Notes: generated by a model from the sequence alone, not told the origin. A stretch of 64,000 nucleotides of DNA from Diphasiastrum complanatum (GCA_029204225.1 CM055094.1:21872657-21936656), one strand, 5' to 3'; positions 33,990 to 46,762 are shown, counted from the first letter of the stretch. Program-made: numbers and translations.

Positions 33990-36305
33990 CAGTAGAAAAA
34001 AAAAATAAGCCTGAATGAGAAAAGTACCAGATAATGATATAGATTAGCACCATGTAATGAGTAACGTTGTCTTTTCCCCAACAATCATGTACAGATTTTA
34101 CAAATGTGGTGCAATGATTTTGCAAAGTCCTCATATCTTCTGATGATAGGTTTTCTTTTCTCATAACACCTATGAGTTTGTCTAAGTTGGTCCACACTTG
34201 TCCCTTTTTCACTCAATTACTTCCTTCCAATGTTCGTGTGGCTTGAACAATTTCTCTCCAAATTTCGTATCTGATACTTTATTCTTTGCATGTGTGATTA
34301 GATAAGAATCTTCTTGCTTTAGCACCTCCAATTGATGGCTTATTAGGAATGTTTCCTTTTTTCCTTGAGAGTCTGTCACTTTTTTCAATCGTGACATTCC
34401 CTTTATGTAGTCCTGCATTTGACAAGACTATTTCCAACCTCCTAATTGCTGCTTTAGCCACTGACTCTGGTTTATGATTCCATGCTAGTAGAATATGCAG
34501 GTAAATTAGTTTTTCAATAATACGAACCTCAGCATGCAATGTGCATATGTGAACATATTTTAATGGAATTGGCATAACACTTTTCATATTTGGATCTTCA
34601 GCTTCTCGTGTTGGGCCAGTGTTTGTTGATCGTCCCAAATTCATATTGTAGCAATCTTTCATGCAATAAAGACATGGATGCTTTGATGTTGTCCCATGAG
34701 AGACATTATACATACATTTTAATGTTTTCAAATCCCCTGCAAGATGCCATTGAATTTGAAAACTTCCATGGTTTTTTATTGTAAATTTCTCACCTTCCAA
34801 ATGTCTCTTTATAATATCGCCATAATTTGTTATTGAAAATATACATGATAGTATTTTATGGTCCTCTTTCAAGACCTGTAGAGAGCCAAGTAATGCATGA
34901 CATGTCAATAAATACTAGCAAGGTATGAATTGTTAATATAGATAGTCTAAATGAAAATTGAAATGTATACCTGGAATGTCGCCAACCACCATATGTGATT
35001 TTTCGATTGAACACTAAACGTTCGATCATTTGTATCTGAAATTTTGTTCATCAAAGTGACACTCACATGTTCCAACTTCTGACCCATGATAATTTCAGAT
35101 TTATCCAATTTTATTACAATAATGATCTTTCCATTTACTTGATGTTCGTCTAGTTTATAGGAATCAAATAATGTATTTTAGAACATTTTCAATATCAAGA
35201 AAAATATTAATCCTTGTAATTGAGCTCACCATATTCTGATTTATATAATTCAGTTATATGAAGTGGTTGGCATTCACCATCACTTGGGAAAAAACTTTAA
35301 CTATTTTAAAAAAAGTAGAATAAGCATTTTTGCTAATTCCATATACATCACATGCACCTTGTATCACATTTGCATCCAAGTATGATTGAACCTTAATCAA
35401 AACAGTCTCTACAATTTCATTTTTCATTTTTTCAAACTAAGCATTTTTTATCATTTCCTTTGCTGACTTTCTTGGTAAAACATGACTTCAAGGTGATCCA
35501 ATGCATGAACGATCTGTTAAATAGTTCTTTGCCACCAAACACGATCTGCAACAAACATATGAAACTCAAATTATGTTTAATAAATATATAATCCATGTTA
35601 TCAAGTGCAAATCAAACTTAAATGACATATACAACTCAAATAAACAGTTTAGATGACAACATACTTGAATGCTCGAATTCTTTTTTTCTGATTGCCACCA
35701 TGTGTAGATAAGTCATCAATATTCTTCATCGATACTCTCTTTCTTTTCCTCCTCATCATTGCCTTATTGATAACTTTTAGATCAACAACAGATTTTAAAC
35801 TTTCGGATCGCAACTTTTCCATGGATTCTAACATTTCTTGGTTTGATCCTCGAAGAGTAGTGATAGTTGCATTCAACTCTGACATAGCATTCTTGAGTGC
35901 ATTGTTTTCAGCACTAGTGTGTTGCACATAATGAAGCGATTGTTGATTTGCACGTTGCAATTGTTGATTAGCAAACTGCAATTGTTGATTCAGACAAGAT
36001 ATGCTATGCATTCCAATATCACGCAACCTTTGACAATATCCAAGTAATCCGCTATTTCCTTCACATACATATTTGAGAAGATGAGTTACGGACTTAAAAT
36101 CTGGACACAAATTGGTAGCTGGATCATTAGGATAAATTGATCCATCCACCCACAAATCTATATTCATATGATTATTCATTCTCAATTCTCTAACTATTGC
36201 TGCAGCATTCTCTACAACTTTCGCATTTTTCTTAATAATTGGAGTGCATTCCATCAGAAGAGCAACATGCAAATGGAACATTGCCATTGTTAAAGCTACA
36301 ATCAT
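33990..36305 (-). pseudogene. Multi-exon pseudogene of an uncharacterised 'HLAGDLK' family
   Basis: Minus strand. Exon 1 (36305-35665) opens MIVALTMAMFHLHVALLMEC, then has a Gln-rich coiled coil (NQQLQFANQQLQRANQQS) and a basic end (RRKRKRVSMK). GT-AG introns fit at 35664-35546, 35229-35150 and 34970-34876. Exon 2 contains GACDVYGISKNAYSTFFKIV. Exon 3 contains KLEHVSVTLMNKISD. Exon 4 contains IQWHLAGDLKTLKCMYNVSH and then a CLYCMKD pair of cysteines. The end has VWTNLDKLIGVMRKENL and FVKSVHDCWGKDNVTHYM. In-frame stops, two of them early in exon 2, show it is not functional. The motif order matches uncharacterised repetitive proteins I know from invertebrates and some plants. The D of GDLK could be catalytic in an RNase H-like fold, but that is a guess. 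Confidence 0.5.
35546..35664 (-). other. Intron with GT-AG ends
   Basis: On the minus strand GTATGTTGTC opens and TTTGTTGCAG closes this 119-bp AT-rich segment, between the coiled-coil exon and the next. The donor and acceptor are good plant splice sites. Confidence 0.55.
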
Positions 36306-37839
36306 GTAAATGAATCTACCTACAGTAAATCAATATGAATAGATCTAGCATTCCTTACTTTTGTAATGTTTATGTCGCATTGAAAAATCATCTCGCCTCA
36401 TATTTCACTATAAGCATACAATGATTTCAAAAGTTTTGCCACTCCCGCCTCAGTTTTTGCATTGAGCACACCAAGATTTTCAATCTTAAAGCTCTAGTTC
36501 CGAATTTTGGAACGAGCATGAAGAGAAGTTATTACATCTCATGCTAAACTAACTATTGTCTGAAGTTAACCATACTAGTTAAACGTCGAGCAAGGCCGAA
36601 AACTCAAAAAATGGCGACCAGAAGTTATCGATTTGCATTCTCTCCATAGATAGATCTTGGATGGTTGATGTTTTTTATGACTTGTATTAAAATTATTTGT
36701 AGGGAAAGTCTTGAAAATAATAGAGTGAATCCTTTTAGGAAAGGCACTTATTATTGACTTTTCAGATATTTTCATATGTAATCTCTCCAGCTAACTTTTT
36801 GGAAGAAATTTGGGAATTTTGTTAAAAAGGAGGGGTGAAGTGGTGTGTAAAAGTTTATCATCAAATTTGTTGGTTACACAGTGTTTGGAAAAACTAGTTG
36901 AGGTATAGAAATGTGATCAGCTGAAAGTATTTTCAAACAAATCCGGAGTAAGATACAAGATGAGCTTTTCGAATAAGAGAAATTTTCTAGGGATTGTGTG
37001 AAACGATTTGGAACTAGGAATGGTTTGGAATTGAACATCCAAATAAGATCAGAAATCACTAATCCTAGGTTTGTGAGGGATAGAAGTGAATTTGATCTTT
37101 GGAATGTCTGTATTAAATCAACCTAATCTTAGTTGGAGTACTAGGGTCAGATTGAGTGAAATTTAGGTGTTAAGTTGTAAGTGGGTTGGAAAATGCATGA
37201 GAGAGGATGTGTTCCCAGTCTCAAAGATTTCCTAGATATGTTATTTACTCATGAGAAATAGATTTCTAAGGTACCTAACTTACAACATTCTCAATGAGAT
37301 ATGAGAGTAACATGCAGATTTTAGAGGAATCTGCCAGATAAGGACATATATGTTTATGGTTATTTGGTGCACTTAACCTAGTCAGTGACAATAGACATAT
37401 GATCAAGTATTGTGTTGAACAATTACTTGTAGAGTTGACAAATCTTGTTTTGAAAGATTTATTGGTTAACTTAAGAGAGGTTTGGATATGGATCAAAATG
37501 TGGTGTTGTACATGTACAATTAAGATTTGCACCTACACATTTGGATTTCTAGATCTTTAGAATTAACTTGAGTACTTGGTTTACTCATGTGAAAGTTAAT
37601 TGGTAAAATGGACAATATGAAGAGAATTCACCAGAAATTGTTTGTTTTGTGTGTATTGCTTGTAAGACACATGATTTATGAGTCATTTGGATTCATCGGA
37701 GAAAAATTGTGTGCATAGGATATATGGAATTCTTGGGTGAGTATTTCTCTATTGAGAAATAAACTCAATTCATTAGTGATTGTATTCCAGAGTGTAATGT
37801 TGGCATCATAAATCCAATATTGTCATTCAAGTCTGTTCA
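36306..37839. other. Unassigned DNA between two family remnants
   Basis: No gene, LTR or repeat identified. Only short open stretches without motifs. It may hold the promoter side of the pseudogene to the left, but no TATA/CAAT arrangement stands out. Confidence 0.4.
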
Positions 37840-38340
37840 TTCTCCCCACATGATTAGACAAGAAATGTCTGGCTTTTACACCACCCATGGAAACCTTCTT
37901 TGAAAAATCTTGTGTCTTGCCACTCACTTCAATATCTTTCCTTAATTTCACAAGACCCTTGTCAATTCCATTTCAAACAAAACATTATCAATGTCATTAA
38001 TGCATTTATCATATCTAGATTTTGGTTGCATCATCCAAACATAAACACAATGTAAATATAGCAATTTGTCTAAAACATGCATATCTATATGCATTGTGCA
38101 GATGTGTACTCTTTGTAGTGGAAAGTTTAAGATAAGTCTTCAGTTCTTATCAACATGATGTCGATTTGTTGAAATGTGTTGGTTGCAACTCAAAGTTCTC
38201 TTGCCTTGGGCTCTTTCATACATGCAATACAAGCATATATGTTTAGCATTTGCACCTAGTCCACATCCAAATATGCACTTCAATATTTTTAGATCTCCTG
38301 CAAGGTGCCACTCTATTTTGTATGTATCCTCCCTGTCATG
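37840..38340 (-). pseudogene. Second 'HLAGDLK' family remnant
   Basis: The minus strand reads KWHLAGDLKILKCIFGCGLG, then ANAKHICLYCMYERAQGK, and further on VHICTMHIDMHVLDKLLYLH. These align in order with WHLAGDLKTLKCMYNVSHG, CLYCMKD and VHICTLHAEVRIIEKLIYLH of the pseudogene at 34279-34908. Stops interrupt it and the other exons are missing. A second diverged copy within 4 kb means the family is repeated here, by tandem duplication or because it is mobile. Confidence 0.55.
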
Positions 38341-38548
38341 TCCATGACCAGTACATAGGATTCAGTATACTCCTAGTCTTGTATACACGGTACTCCAGTC
38401 AATCAAGCTATTAGTTATGTCACATTATACTGGACGTGACCCGAAAGTAACTAATATCCTTGTGAGGCCCAGAACACACTAAATGGAGTTAGTTCAAGGT
38501 TTGAGACAGTGTATGCATGTGTAGAGTTATCAAAAGTAATCTATAAAT
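38341..38548. other. Spacer before split LTR
   Basis: No feature seen. It ends in TATAAAT directly before the TG of the LTR. Confidence 0.4.
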
Positions 38549-39569
38549 TGTTGGATTATTCTCTTTCTTACCAATTGTCTAATCAGTTTTAATCTTCATC
38601 CATTGTTTATCTAGTTTTGCAAATTTTCCTGTATGTTTATACAATCTGCAAAATTATAAGTGTTTTTATATAGTCTGCAGAATTACACGGAGTTTACGAC
38701 AGTGTCGCATTTTTCGCCTGACAGAAATCTCGTGTAAAAATGCAGTATTGGCCTTTTCGCATTTTTCGCTTGACAGAAATCTCGTGTAAAAATGCAGTGT
38801 CGCCTTTTTTGCATTTTTCGTCTGTCAGGAATCTCGTGCAAATATGTAGAGTCACATTTTTTGCTTTTTTCAAAGAGCCTCAAATATTAAAAAAATGACT
38901 CTGGCAAAGTGTGGGGCAACCCTAAATGAGATTTAAGGGCACCTTTGCCTTTTTGTGAAAAATCTGACAGTGTCGCTTGTGGCTGTTTTAGTTTATTTCT
39001 ACAGAGCTACAGTTTTGGTTCATTTATGCAAACAAAATTTTACGGCCAATTTCACTGCTTATCAGCAATCAATGACAAGGACCGGATGGATGCCAGCAGA
39101 TCACCAGCCAATTGGTGATCGCAATTGAGGACCTAATTTCTTAGTATAAATAGTTGTTCATATTCATACAGATTAATTCATTGAAAATCAGAATTATCAG
39201 AAGCGTTTGAATAGTTAGCTCTCTCTCTCTCTCTCTCTCGCCTGCGAGCTTGAACACTCCTGAACATTCTAGCTCACTTCTTAGAGTTGTTTTAGAGATT
39301 GCTATTGCGCTACTGCTCATTAGCATTGCGCATTAATTCAGACTTTCATTTTTAGCCGCTCAAAAAAAGCATAGAGTACACGACTTCAATCCACAACTTA
39401 TTGTACTCATTTACTTCTGTTTTGTTTTGAATCAATACTATTCTTTATTGCATTCAGTTTCATCTCAGACTGTATGCGTTTCTATATTTCTTCGCGACTA
39501 ATTATTTGTCTGATAATCTTCAATGCTTAATTGTTTGGCTACGTAATCACTGTAGTACTGATGATTTCA
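38549..39569 (+). repeat. Long LTR copy 2, left piece
   Basis: Matches 29419-30370 from the TGTTGGATTA start to GTACTGATGATTTCA. It carries three clear copies of a unit of about 52 bp (about 38695-38870) with AGTGTCGC, TTTTTCGC and CAGAAATCTCGTGTAAA. TATAAATA is at 39145-39152. It stops abruptly where Gypsy gag sequence begins. The matching continuation is at 55649-55709. Confidence 0.88.
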
Positions 39570-40240
39570 GTTGATCGTCGCTTTCGTGCTAGTTTTGAGG
39601 TCTCGAAATTTTTGGCACTACCTATTACTGCTGCTAAAGAGGTCATGTCCCCTTGTCTGCAATACCAATCAATCTTTGGTGGTAAACCAGCCAAAACCCA
39701 TTCGATCTGGATATCAACGAGATATACACTGGTTATTTTTCCTATGAGATTTTTAACCTTTCGTGTATATTTGTGAAGGGATTCTTTACTCTTCTTTTGA
39801 ACATTGTTCAGACGTCCGAGAATTCTCGATTTTTGAACTAGTTCAAAAACGCATCTTTCAGCAGGTACCAGATTCCTACATGGCCTGGTTCAACTTGATT
39901 GTACCAGATGCGCGCCTGCTTTCCTAGCAGACCAGAGAAGATCCGTAGTTTGTCTACGTCAGTACCTTCGTTATTTGCATTAGCTATTGACTCAAATTGT
40001 GATACATAGCTATCTACATTGTCGGAAGAAGTCCTTTTAAAATAATCGTATTTAATTTTTGATATAGAAGTGAAACGTGCAGCAGGACCCTCCATACCGA
40101 AGCTAATTAGGAGTTCAAGTAATTGGGCAGTGATTTTGTCTAGATTTCTTCGACTAGTACTCTCACTTTGTCTCTGTAAAAATTCCTCTTTAAGCTTACG
40201 GTATCGTTCTAATCTGGATTCTGTATCTGACATACACTAG
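39570..40240 (-). other. Gypsy gag, N-terminal part
   Basis: From the ATG at 40233 the minus strand reads MSDTESRLERYRKLKEEFLQ, then MEGPAARFTSISKIKYDYF, IFSGLLGKQARIWYNQVEPG and further gag helices to about 39575 (LAGLPPKIDWYC). The ARIWYNQ box is typical of Ty3/Gypsy gag. The start is supported by the primer site only about 55 bp upstream. Confidence 0.75.
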
Positions 40241-40285
40241 AGATGGAGATGGATTTGTCAGATTTCTTATAACTTTTCTAGACTA

Positions 40286-40303
40286 TCCCCGGCAACGGTG
40301 CCA
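40286..40303 (-). other. Primer binding site of Gypsy element
   Basis: The minus strand reads TGGCACCGTTGCCGGGGA, 5 bp after the LTR end. This is the primer-site type of Athila/Tat-like plant Gypsy elements, usually assigned to tRNA-Asp. Confidence 0.9.
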
Positions 40304-40308
40304 AAAAT

Positions 40309-41559
40309 TGGTATATGTCGTACTATACCAACAGGGTTGATATAGATTTTATAGTAAATCAGTGTTAGAAAGTTATGTATTTGGTACAATTATGGCAAGT
40401 GGTTTTGAGTGTTATTTAGGTTGTCAACAGACATTAAAAAGTAACCAGTATTACTTATGGTTTGGGGAATGTAATGTTAATAATTTCAGAACAACAACCT
40501 AGCCTCTATCAAATTGAATGAAACGCGTTCTACAAATGAGATGTTATCAGAGTAGTACAACATTACTACACTCTGGCTGTTAAAGGTGTCAACAGAGAGT
40601 CAAAAAATGTTCGATGTGTTCACGATTGTACAGACAATTAATTAATCACGTTCGCAAACTATTCGTTTCTAGACAAAAGTCCTCAACAACTAAAGTCCAA
40701 ATTAATGGTTAAAGAATACGAATGGTTTCAGAGCACGTTAGAAACTTATGTCAGTGACAATCAAGAAAACAGATCAAAGACTCAATTCTTCAGACATGGG
40801 CTGTCATCTCATATGTATACATACAGCTTTATTTAATGATCGTGCTAGACTGTACCAAAGATAATCGTTATTCGAGTGCCGAAAAGAAAGTATTCACGAC
40901 AGACGAATAAGATGATTTTAAGACAGTTCTTTAGAGCATGCTTTACGAATACACAGCAAACAACTGTAATGCACTAGAGAGTCTGTCTGATCAGAGAGTA
41001 ATTCATGTAATGCATTAGAGATTGTTAGCAGCCTCAAGATCACTCACACTCAGCAGTGCGGAGAACAGAGATAAGAGAGAACAACTCACAGAAATCTATT
41101 CACTTCTTCAATCTCTTACATATGCATAAACTATTCTCTCTCGATGCTCAAGACTGAAGTGTGAGATCTATATATGTTCTACGGGACGAACAAACACACC
41201 TCTTAAACAATAGGTGCATTGCTCCCGTGAAAGGGTCTAGTTAACAATTAGACTATGTATACATTCAATTATACCATGAAAGGTACATTTAACTTAGAGT
41301 TAAAGTTACTCTAGTTTAACATGTCTTTTCATATCTAGTCGTTTCGTGTGGACGACCTAGTAAAGGTTATCCAAGGAAATGTCTTTCCTATTAAAGGTCC
41401 TTGCCCTTATTTACAAGGCAAGTACTTAGGAGATATATTCCCGAAAAATGACTTAGGCCTCTTCATGATTTATACTTAACCAGCTCATATCTTCATTTTC
41501 GAGTATATCATGCCATATTTATGTTGATATTCAATTTTTAACAATAAGGTGGCATCACA
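40309..41559 (-). repeat. Gypsy LTR, complete copy (1251 bp)
   Basis: Plus-strand ends are TGGTATATGTCG and GGCATCACA. The right two-thirds match 45921-46746. On the element strand it starts TGTGATGCCACC. A TATATA stretch at 41171-41176 and the conserved region CTCCCGTGAAAGGG lie in the matching part. Confidence 0.88.
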
Positions 41560-42635
41560 AGAATTCTAGTCTGCTTTTCAAAGATGCAGCTATGACAGAC
41601 AGGGAGATCGAGAGAAAAATAGGTGGATCTTGCATTGTAGGAGGTTGTTTTTTGCTATTGTAACAAGCTATAATAGGGAGCTACATCATCTAGATAAAGT
41701 TTGCAATAGGCCATGCTCAGCCATGGAATGATGCAATTGTAATTCTCGATTCTCTCAAATAGCCAAAATCATGGCTAGGGTTTCTAAGAAGAAGGTGATG
41801 GGTCTTGGGCTGTAGAAGGTAGTTTGGAGAGTTATGAAATAATGATGATGAGCAGTTTAGGAATTCACACCTAGTGTTGGATGGCCATGAGCAGTTGTGC
41901 CAAGACTAGGGAGATGGAATAGATTGACTTTGTGGTCCTCTGAAATCCTCAAAGGAGATACCATATCTAAAGAAAAGGAAGAAGGAAAAAAAGTTGCACA
42001 TTGGTTGCGTGTGCCTAGCAATGCTGGATCATGTGGCGGACAGAAGTGGTTAGAGGCTTTAGGATTCCATTTCAATGCGTAGATAGGGTTATGCCAACAG
42101 ATCTCTTAAGGAAATAATTGAATGTGCATATTGAAAAGAAGAGTTTCAAGTTCTCACCAACGATACAAAGACTAGGCAAACCGCAACAAAGAAATAATAG
42201 GGAAACCAATGGTGGACAAACCAACCAAAGATTGTATAGATCTAGGCCCCAAGCTATGGATCAATGGCTCAATAGTGAGAGCCCAATGGACTCAATAGTT
42301 GGTTTTGATGTTAGTTGTCTTAAAGGCCTTTTATTGGTGTTTTGGCCATAATTTGGGTGACACCTTGGCAAAATTGACCCAAACGAAAATCATCTAGATT
42401 GTACCTACAAGTATAAAATTCAAAAATAGAGTGAAACCATGGAGAATGTGTTAAGTGAAACCCATACACAATTTGCCACTTCTAGGAAGGCCGTAGTTGA
42501 CAATACCTAGCATAAAGCATTAAGCATTTTGCAAAGATTTTGTTGGCAAATTTGCCATCTAAGCAACTAGGGGGCCTAGTAAGAAAACATGACAAGTCAT
42601 TATTGTGGATTTTTGGCATTTCCATTGTAGGCAAA
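41560..42635. other. Unassigned DNA inside the Gypsy block
   Basis: No gene or repeat recognised. Moderately GA-rich near 41590-42000. Short open stretches only. Confidence 0.35.
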
Positions 42636-42639
42636 ACAC

Positions 42640-43140
42640 TCTTTTTATTAGACTATGGTTTTGATTTTAGGTCGTTTCATGATTGCAAACTTGAACGAGT
42701 CCATGCTAGCAAAATTAGCAAATTGGATAGTTACAAAATATGGAACTTCAAGATGAAAAGAATTCTCATGAAAAGAAATATTTGGAATATCATAACTAGA
42801 TCCAAACAAAGGTTGACTACTACGCGTGCGAAAATGTAGTTTTATGACAAGAGGGCACAAAAGGCATTACCCTTGATAAATCTATGAGTGAGAGATAAAG
42901 TGATTGCACACATTAGCAATGTTGTGATGGCAAGAAGTGCATGGAATGCATTGGGACCATAGTATCAGACCACAAGTCCATCATGTAGAATGTTTCTAAT
43001 TACTAAGCTAAACTCGATATGTATAGAGGAGAATGAAAATGCATGATCGTTTTTTACATAAATAGAGACGGTGCAAAACTAGATTACGACTATTGAAGAA
43101 TGAATTATAGATGTGCATAATGTAACAAATGGCATGACAA
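42640..43140 (+). mobile_element. Copia gag remnant
   Basis: The plus strand reads KLDSYKIWNFKMKRILMKRN, then RAQKALPLINL, VIAHISNVVMARSAWNALG and FLITKLNSICIEENENA. This is the Copia gag core order (Y-x-W-K-M, KA...I, A...W..L, L...L). It is broken, with several breaks, and no other element part is attached. Confidence 0.65.
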
Positions 43141-43156
43141 GAAGTTTGTTAATTTT

Positions 43157-43826
43157 TGTTAGTGGTGTGAATTTCACACGTGTGGAGTGCCCACTACATG
43201 TGATTTAGATCTCCTAAGGTGTGTGGATTAGATTGAGATTCAAAATCTATCTAGCTCTCAATGGCAAAAACACACTACTACATGCATTAACTCACTTCCA
43301 AAGTACATACACACGTGTGGGAAGTGTTCCAAAATAAAACTAAGTAAAAAAATCCGCTCTCCTCGGCTAGAGAGAGAATCCTACCAATAGATCTCGAGTA
43401 GAGAGAGAATGCTAGAAAACACTTTGATCCAAAATCTCACTTGATCTCAAAATCAATTAGCATAGAATGAGAAGTACAATGATACTAGTAGATCCATGAG
43501 CTAATTCTAACTCAAACATGATTGGACCTCATATTTACAACCTCTTAATCCTATTGGACCATTGATGCATCCACCTCTAAATTCTATTGGTCTATTCACA
43601 AGCCTATCTCAAATCCTATTGGACCATTGATGCTTCCACCTCTAAATTCTATTGGATCTCTTGAACTTTGACTTGTCACACATCAAACTAACTAAAGACA
43701 CTTGTCAACAACCTATTTAGCACGAGCTTCACCTCCTACACTACTTTGGCTCAATAGAGGCATTACATGTGGATTTGACCAATTTGCCATCTATGCCAAT
43801 TTTTGACCCTATCAACATTCTACACA
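43157..43826 (-). repeat. LTR-like segment with palindromes
   Basis: Begins TGTTAGTGGTGTG and ends CATTCTACACA on the plus strand. CACACGTGTG lies at 43175-43184 and 43310-43319. Two tandem copies of about 65 bp, with AATCCTATTGGACCATTGAT then CACCTCTAAATTCTATTGG, lie at about 43549-43670; their ATTGG words read as CCAAT boxes on the minus strand. No target duplication is seen, so a solo LTR of a Copia family is likely but not proven. Confidence 0.5.
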
Positions 43827-45180
43827 AAGATGCTTGACCATAAAACTTTATGAGACCCTTATGACAAACATTTCTAATTTATTTTATTCAAATTTGGAGA
43901 TGGTGCTCATATTTTCATTACCATTTGAAGATTGCACTCATCTTCACCATGGGAGGGAATGCATATTCAAATTTAGATAAGATAAACTGTGAACAATTTA
44001 AATTTCTTAACCTTGAATGTAGACACTATGCTTAGAGCATTGGGAGTTGGGGAGGCTTCGGGAGTGGTGTGGGCAAGCAAATATACAATATTGTTTTTTT
44101 TTAAATCCTACATGGCATTCCTTATAGGATCTTTTTAATATTTGTTACTCTTCTGATCATGGTCCTTTGCTAAACAACCTCCCTTGCTTGAAGCCACTTA
44201 AACATCATGCTTATATTGAACATCAAACCCCAACAATTTCTAGCTCTCAAAACATTCTTGCTTAATACATCAAGCATTGAACATTGTGTTCATGATGTTT
44301 TGTTTTTGTATTTAATATACAAGTGAAATATAAATTTGCTTGTCAATTCTTTATTTTATTGTGTTTCAATACAAATCATACACTTCAATGTGAGCATATG
44401 GACATCACTATTGTGTTAGGAGTGTTGGCAACAAGCAACATACTTTGATTGTGGCATACTGTCAAATTTTCAACAAGAGAGTTGTTCTAGTGCAAAAGGG
44501 ACTTAAATACTATTCAAGTGATCTAGACTATGTTGGCACGCTACAACATATTTATAAAGCCGACTATGAGACTAATGGCAGGTATCTTATTTTGACATAA
44601 AATGGTTCAAGTTCATTTATCGTGGAAGCAACGCCACGAACGAGAAACCAAACACAAACGAGAAATGAACTCGAATGGAAAGTGTTTGTGAGCAGCGGAA
44701 TGAGCTATGCGACTCTCTCCCTAAGCATGACTACGCCTATCAGAACGAACAGAACGGTAGTGCTGGAAATCACGGTCGTTCTTGATTACATAGCCAAACA
44801 TTAATTGAACACCAGAAGAGTAACCATTCGTAAACAACTACACAAATTATTTGTCGTGAATGATTCGCGAAGAGAGAGACTGAGCTCGTCTGATAGTCAA
44901 TCGCAAACGATTCGCGAAGAGAGAGACTGATTACCAAATTGAGCAACTGGAAAAGTTAGATAGAATGAATAATAAGCATAGCAATATTGACAAAGATCTG
45001 AACACAGAACAAAAAGTTGTTATCAGATTAAGTATATCAAATATACAAGTCAATAGTGTAGTAGAGCTCAAGACAATAGCATATGAAATTGCATGTTTTA
45101 CAAAGCTAATTTCAATCTGTAAAGGAATGAAACCTATTACTGACAATAAAGAATCAATGCACAAGGCATCTACTTCGTCT
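43827..45180. other. Unassigned DNA, weak Copia-like traces
   Basis: No clear gene. GATTCGCGAAGAGAGAGAC occurs twice (44865 and 44907). At 44938-45230 an open stretch on the plus strand is vaguely gag-like (VVIRLSISNIQ), too weak to call. Just to its right (45225-45325) are words of the long-LTR family (AGTGTCG, CACGTGTAAAAACAT). Confidence 0.35.
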
Positions 45181-45224
45181 ATCTTTGATAAGTTTCTGAT
45201 GCTCAATTTACACACTTGTAAGGC

Positions 45225-45920
45225 AGTGTCGTCTTTTTCTTTCTCGCTTGTCACAAATCACGTGTAAAAACATAGTGTCGCGATTTTTGCCTTTTCTTTG
45301 CCTGTGAGAATTTGCATGTAAATATGCAGACTGCGCGACAACTTGAGTAAATATGTAGCATGAATGGAGGCATGAAAATGAGATTTAGGAGAGTAGAGGA
45401 AATAAATCCAACACTCTGGCTACAAGTCATGCCTTTCTCCTGTTGATGCTTCCATCTGCGTTGTACTTGACTTTGAAAATCCATTTGCAATCAATTACGT
45501 TTCTGTTAGCAGGTAATTCGACAATTGTCCATGTCTGGTTCTTGATAAGAGATGAGTACTCTTTATCCATAGCTTCTTTCTAGAGATCTGAATCAGGCTG
45601 ACTGAGTGTCTCTTGGACATACATTGGTTCCTGAACAAGATAGGCTACAGACTCGTCGATATACCGGTTAGGTGGTCTGCTAGCCCTTGAAGATCTTCTG
45701 GGTAATACATGAAGTTGATCATTTCCATCATGATGTAGTTGCTAATCTGCAACATCATCATCTTCTGATCCACCGTTGATTTGTTGTTCGTCAAAAGTAG
45801 AAGAGCTTGGACCTTCAATGGGAATAGTTGATTGAGGAACTAGAAACTTCAAAGCGTCAAGAGAATCTGATAGGCCGGCTACATGAGAATCTGATAGGTC
45901 GGCTACATGAGAATCTAATA
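45225..45920 (-). mobile_element. Copia fragment: LTR scrap plus reverse-transcriptase entry
   Basis: The minus strand (about 45640-45420) reads DKEYSSLIKNQTWTIVELPA, then NVIDCKWIFKVKYNADGSI, the start of a Copia reverse transcriptase. Upstream is a Ser/Asp-rich integrase tail with a short tandem duplication around 45870-45915 (GAATCTGATAGG, GGCTACATGA). At its left are 50-bp units of the long-LTR family. It stops exactly where the partial Gypsy LTR begins (45921), so it interrupts that LTR. It is broken. Confidence 0.7.
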
Positions 45921-46746
45921 GCACATTAGAAACTTATGTCAATGAAAGTCAGGAAAACAGATCAAAGACTCAATTCTTCAGACAGGGACTGTCATCTCAT
46001 ATGTATACATACAGCTTTATTCAATGATCGTGCTAGATTGTACCAAAGATAGTCGTTATTCGAGTGCCGAAAAGAAAGTATTCGCGACAGACGAATAATA
46101 TGATTTTAAGACAGTTCTTTAGAGCATGCTTTACAGATACACATCAAACAATTGTTATGCACTAGAGAGTCTGTCTGATCAGAGAGTAATTCATGTAATG
46201 CGTTATAGATTGTTAGCAGACTCAAGATCACTCACACTCAGCAATGTGGAGAACAGAGTTAAGAGAGAACAACTCACAGAACTCTATTCACTTCTTCAAT
46301 CTCTTACATATGCATAAACTCTTCTCTCTTAATGCTCACGACTGAAGTCTGAGATCTATATATGTTCTACGGGACGAACAAACACACCTCTTAAACAATA
46401 GGTGCGTCGCTCCCGTGAAAGGGTCTGGTTAACAATTAGACTATGTATACATTCAATTATACCATGAAAGGTATATTTAACTAAGAGTTAAAGTTACTCT
46501 AGTTTAACATGTCTTTTTGTATCTAGTCATTTCGTGTGGACGACCTAGTAAAGGTTATCCAAGGAAATGTCTTTCCTATTAAAGGTCTTGTCCTTAATTA
46601 CAGGGCAAGTACTTAGGAGATATATTCCCGAAAAATGATTTAGGCCTCTTCATGATTTATACTTAACCAGCTCATATCTTCATTTTCGAGTATATTATGC
46701 CATATTTATGTTGGTATTCAATTTTTAACAATAAGGTGGCATCACA
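45921..46746 (-). repeat. Gypsy LTR, partial copy
   Basis: Matches 40733-41559 with roughly 4-5% differences by eye. It ends GGCATCACA, followed by TATATCCCCTTCCTC, which is a polypurine tract on the minus strand. That makes it the 3' LTR of the element to its right. Confidence 0.88.
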
Positions 46747-46762
46747 TATATCCCCTTCCTCA
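46747..46762 (-). other. Polypurine tract of Gypsy element
   Basis: GAGGAAGGGGATATA on the minus strand, touching the LTR start. It confirms the orientation. Confidence 0.8.

Noticed and set aside
44865-44926. Twofold GATTCGCGAAGAGAGAGAC as a regulatory repeat
   Set aside because: A single local duplication with no link to any element end or promoter.
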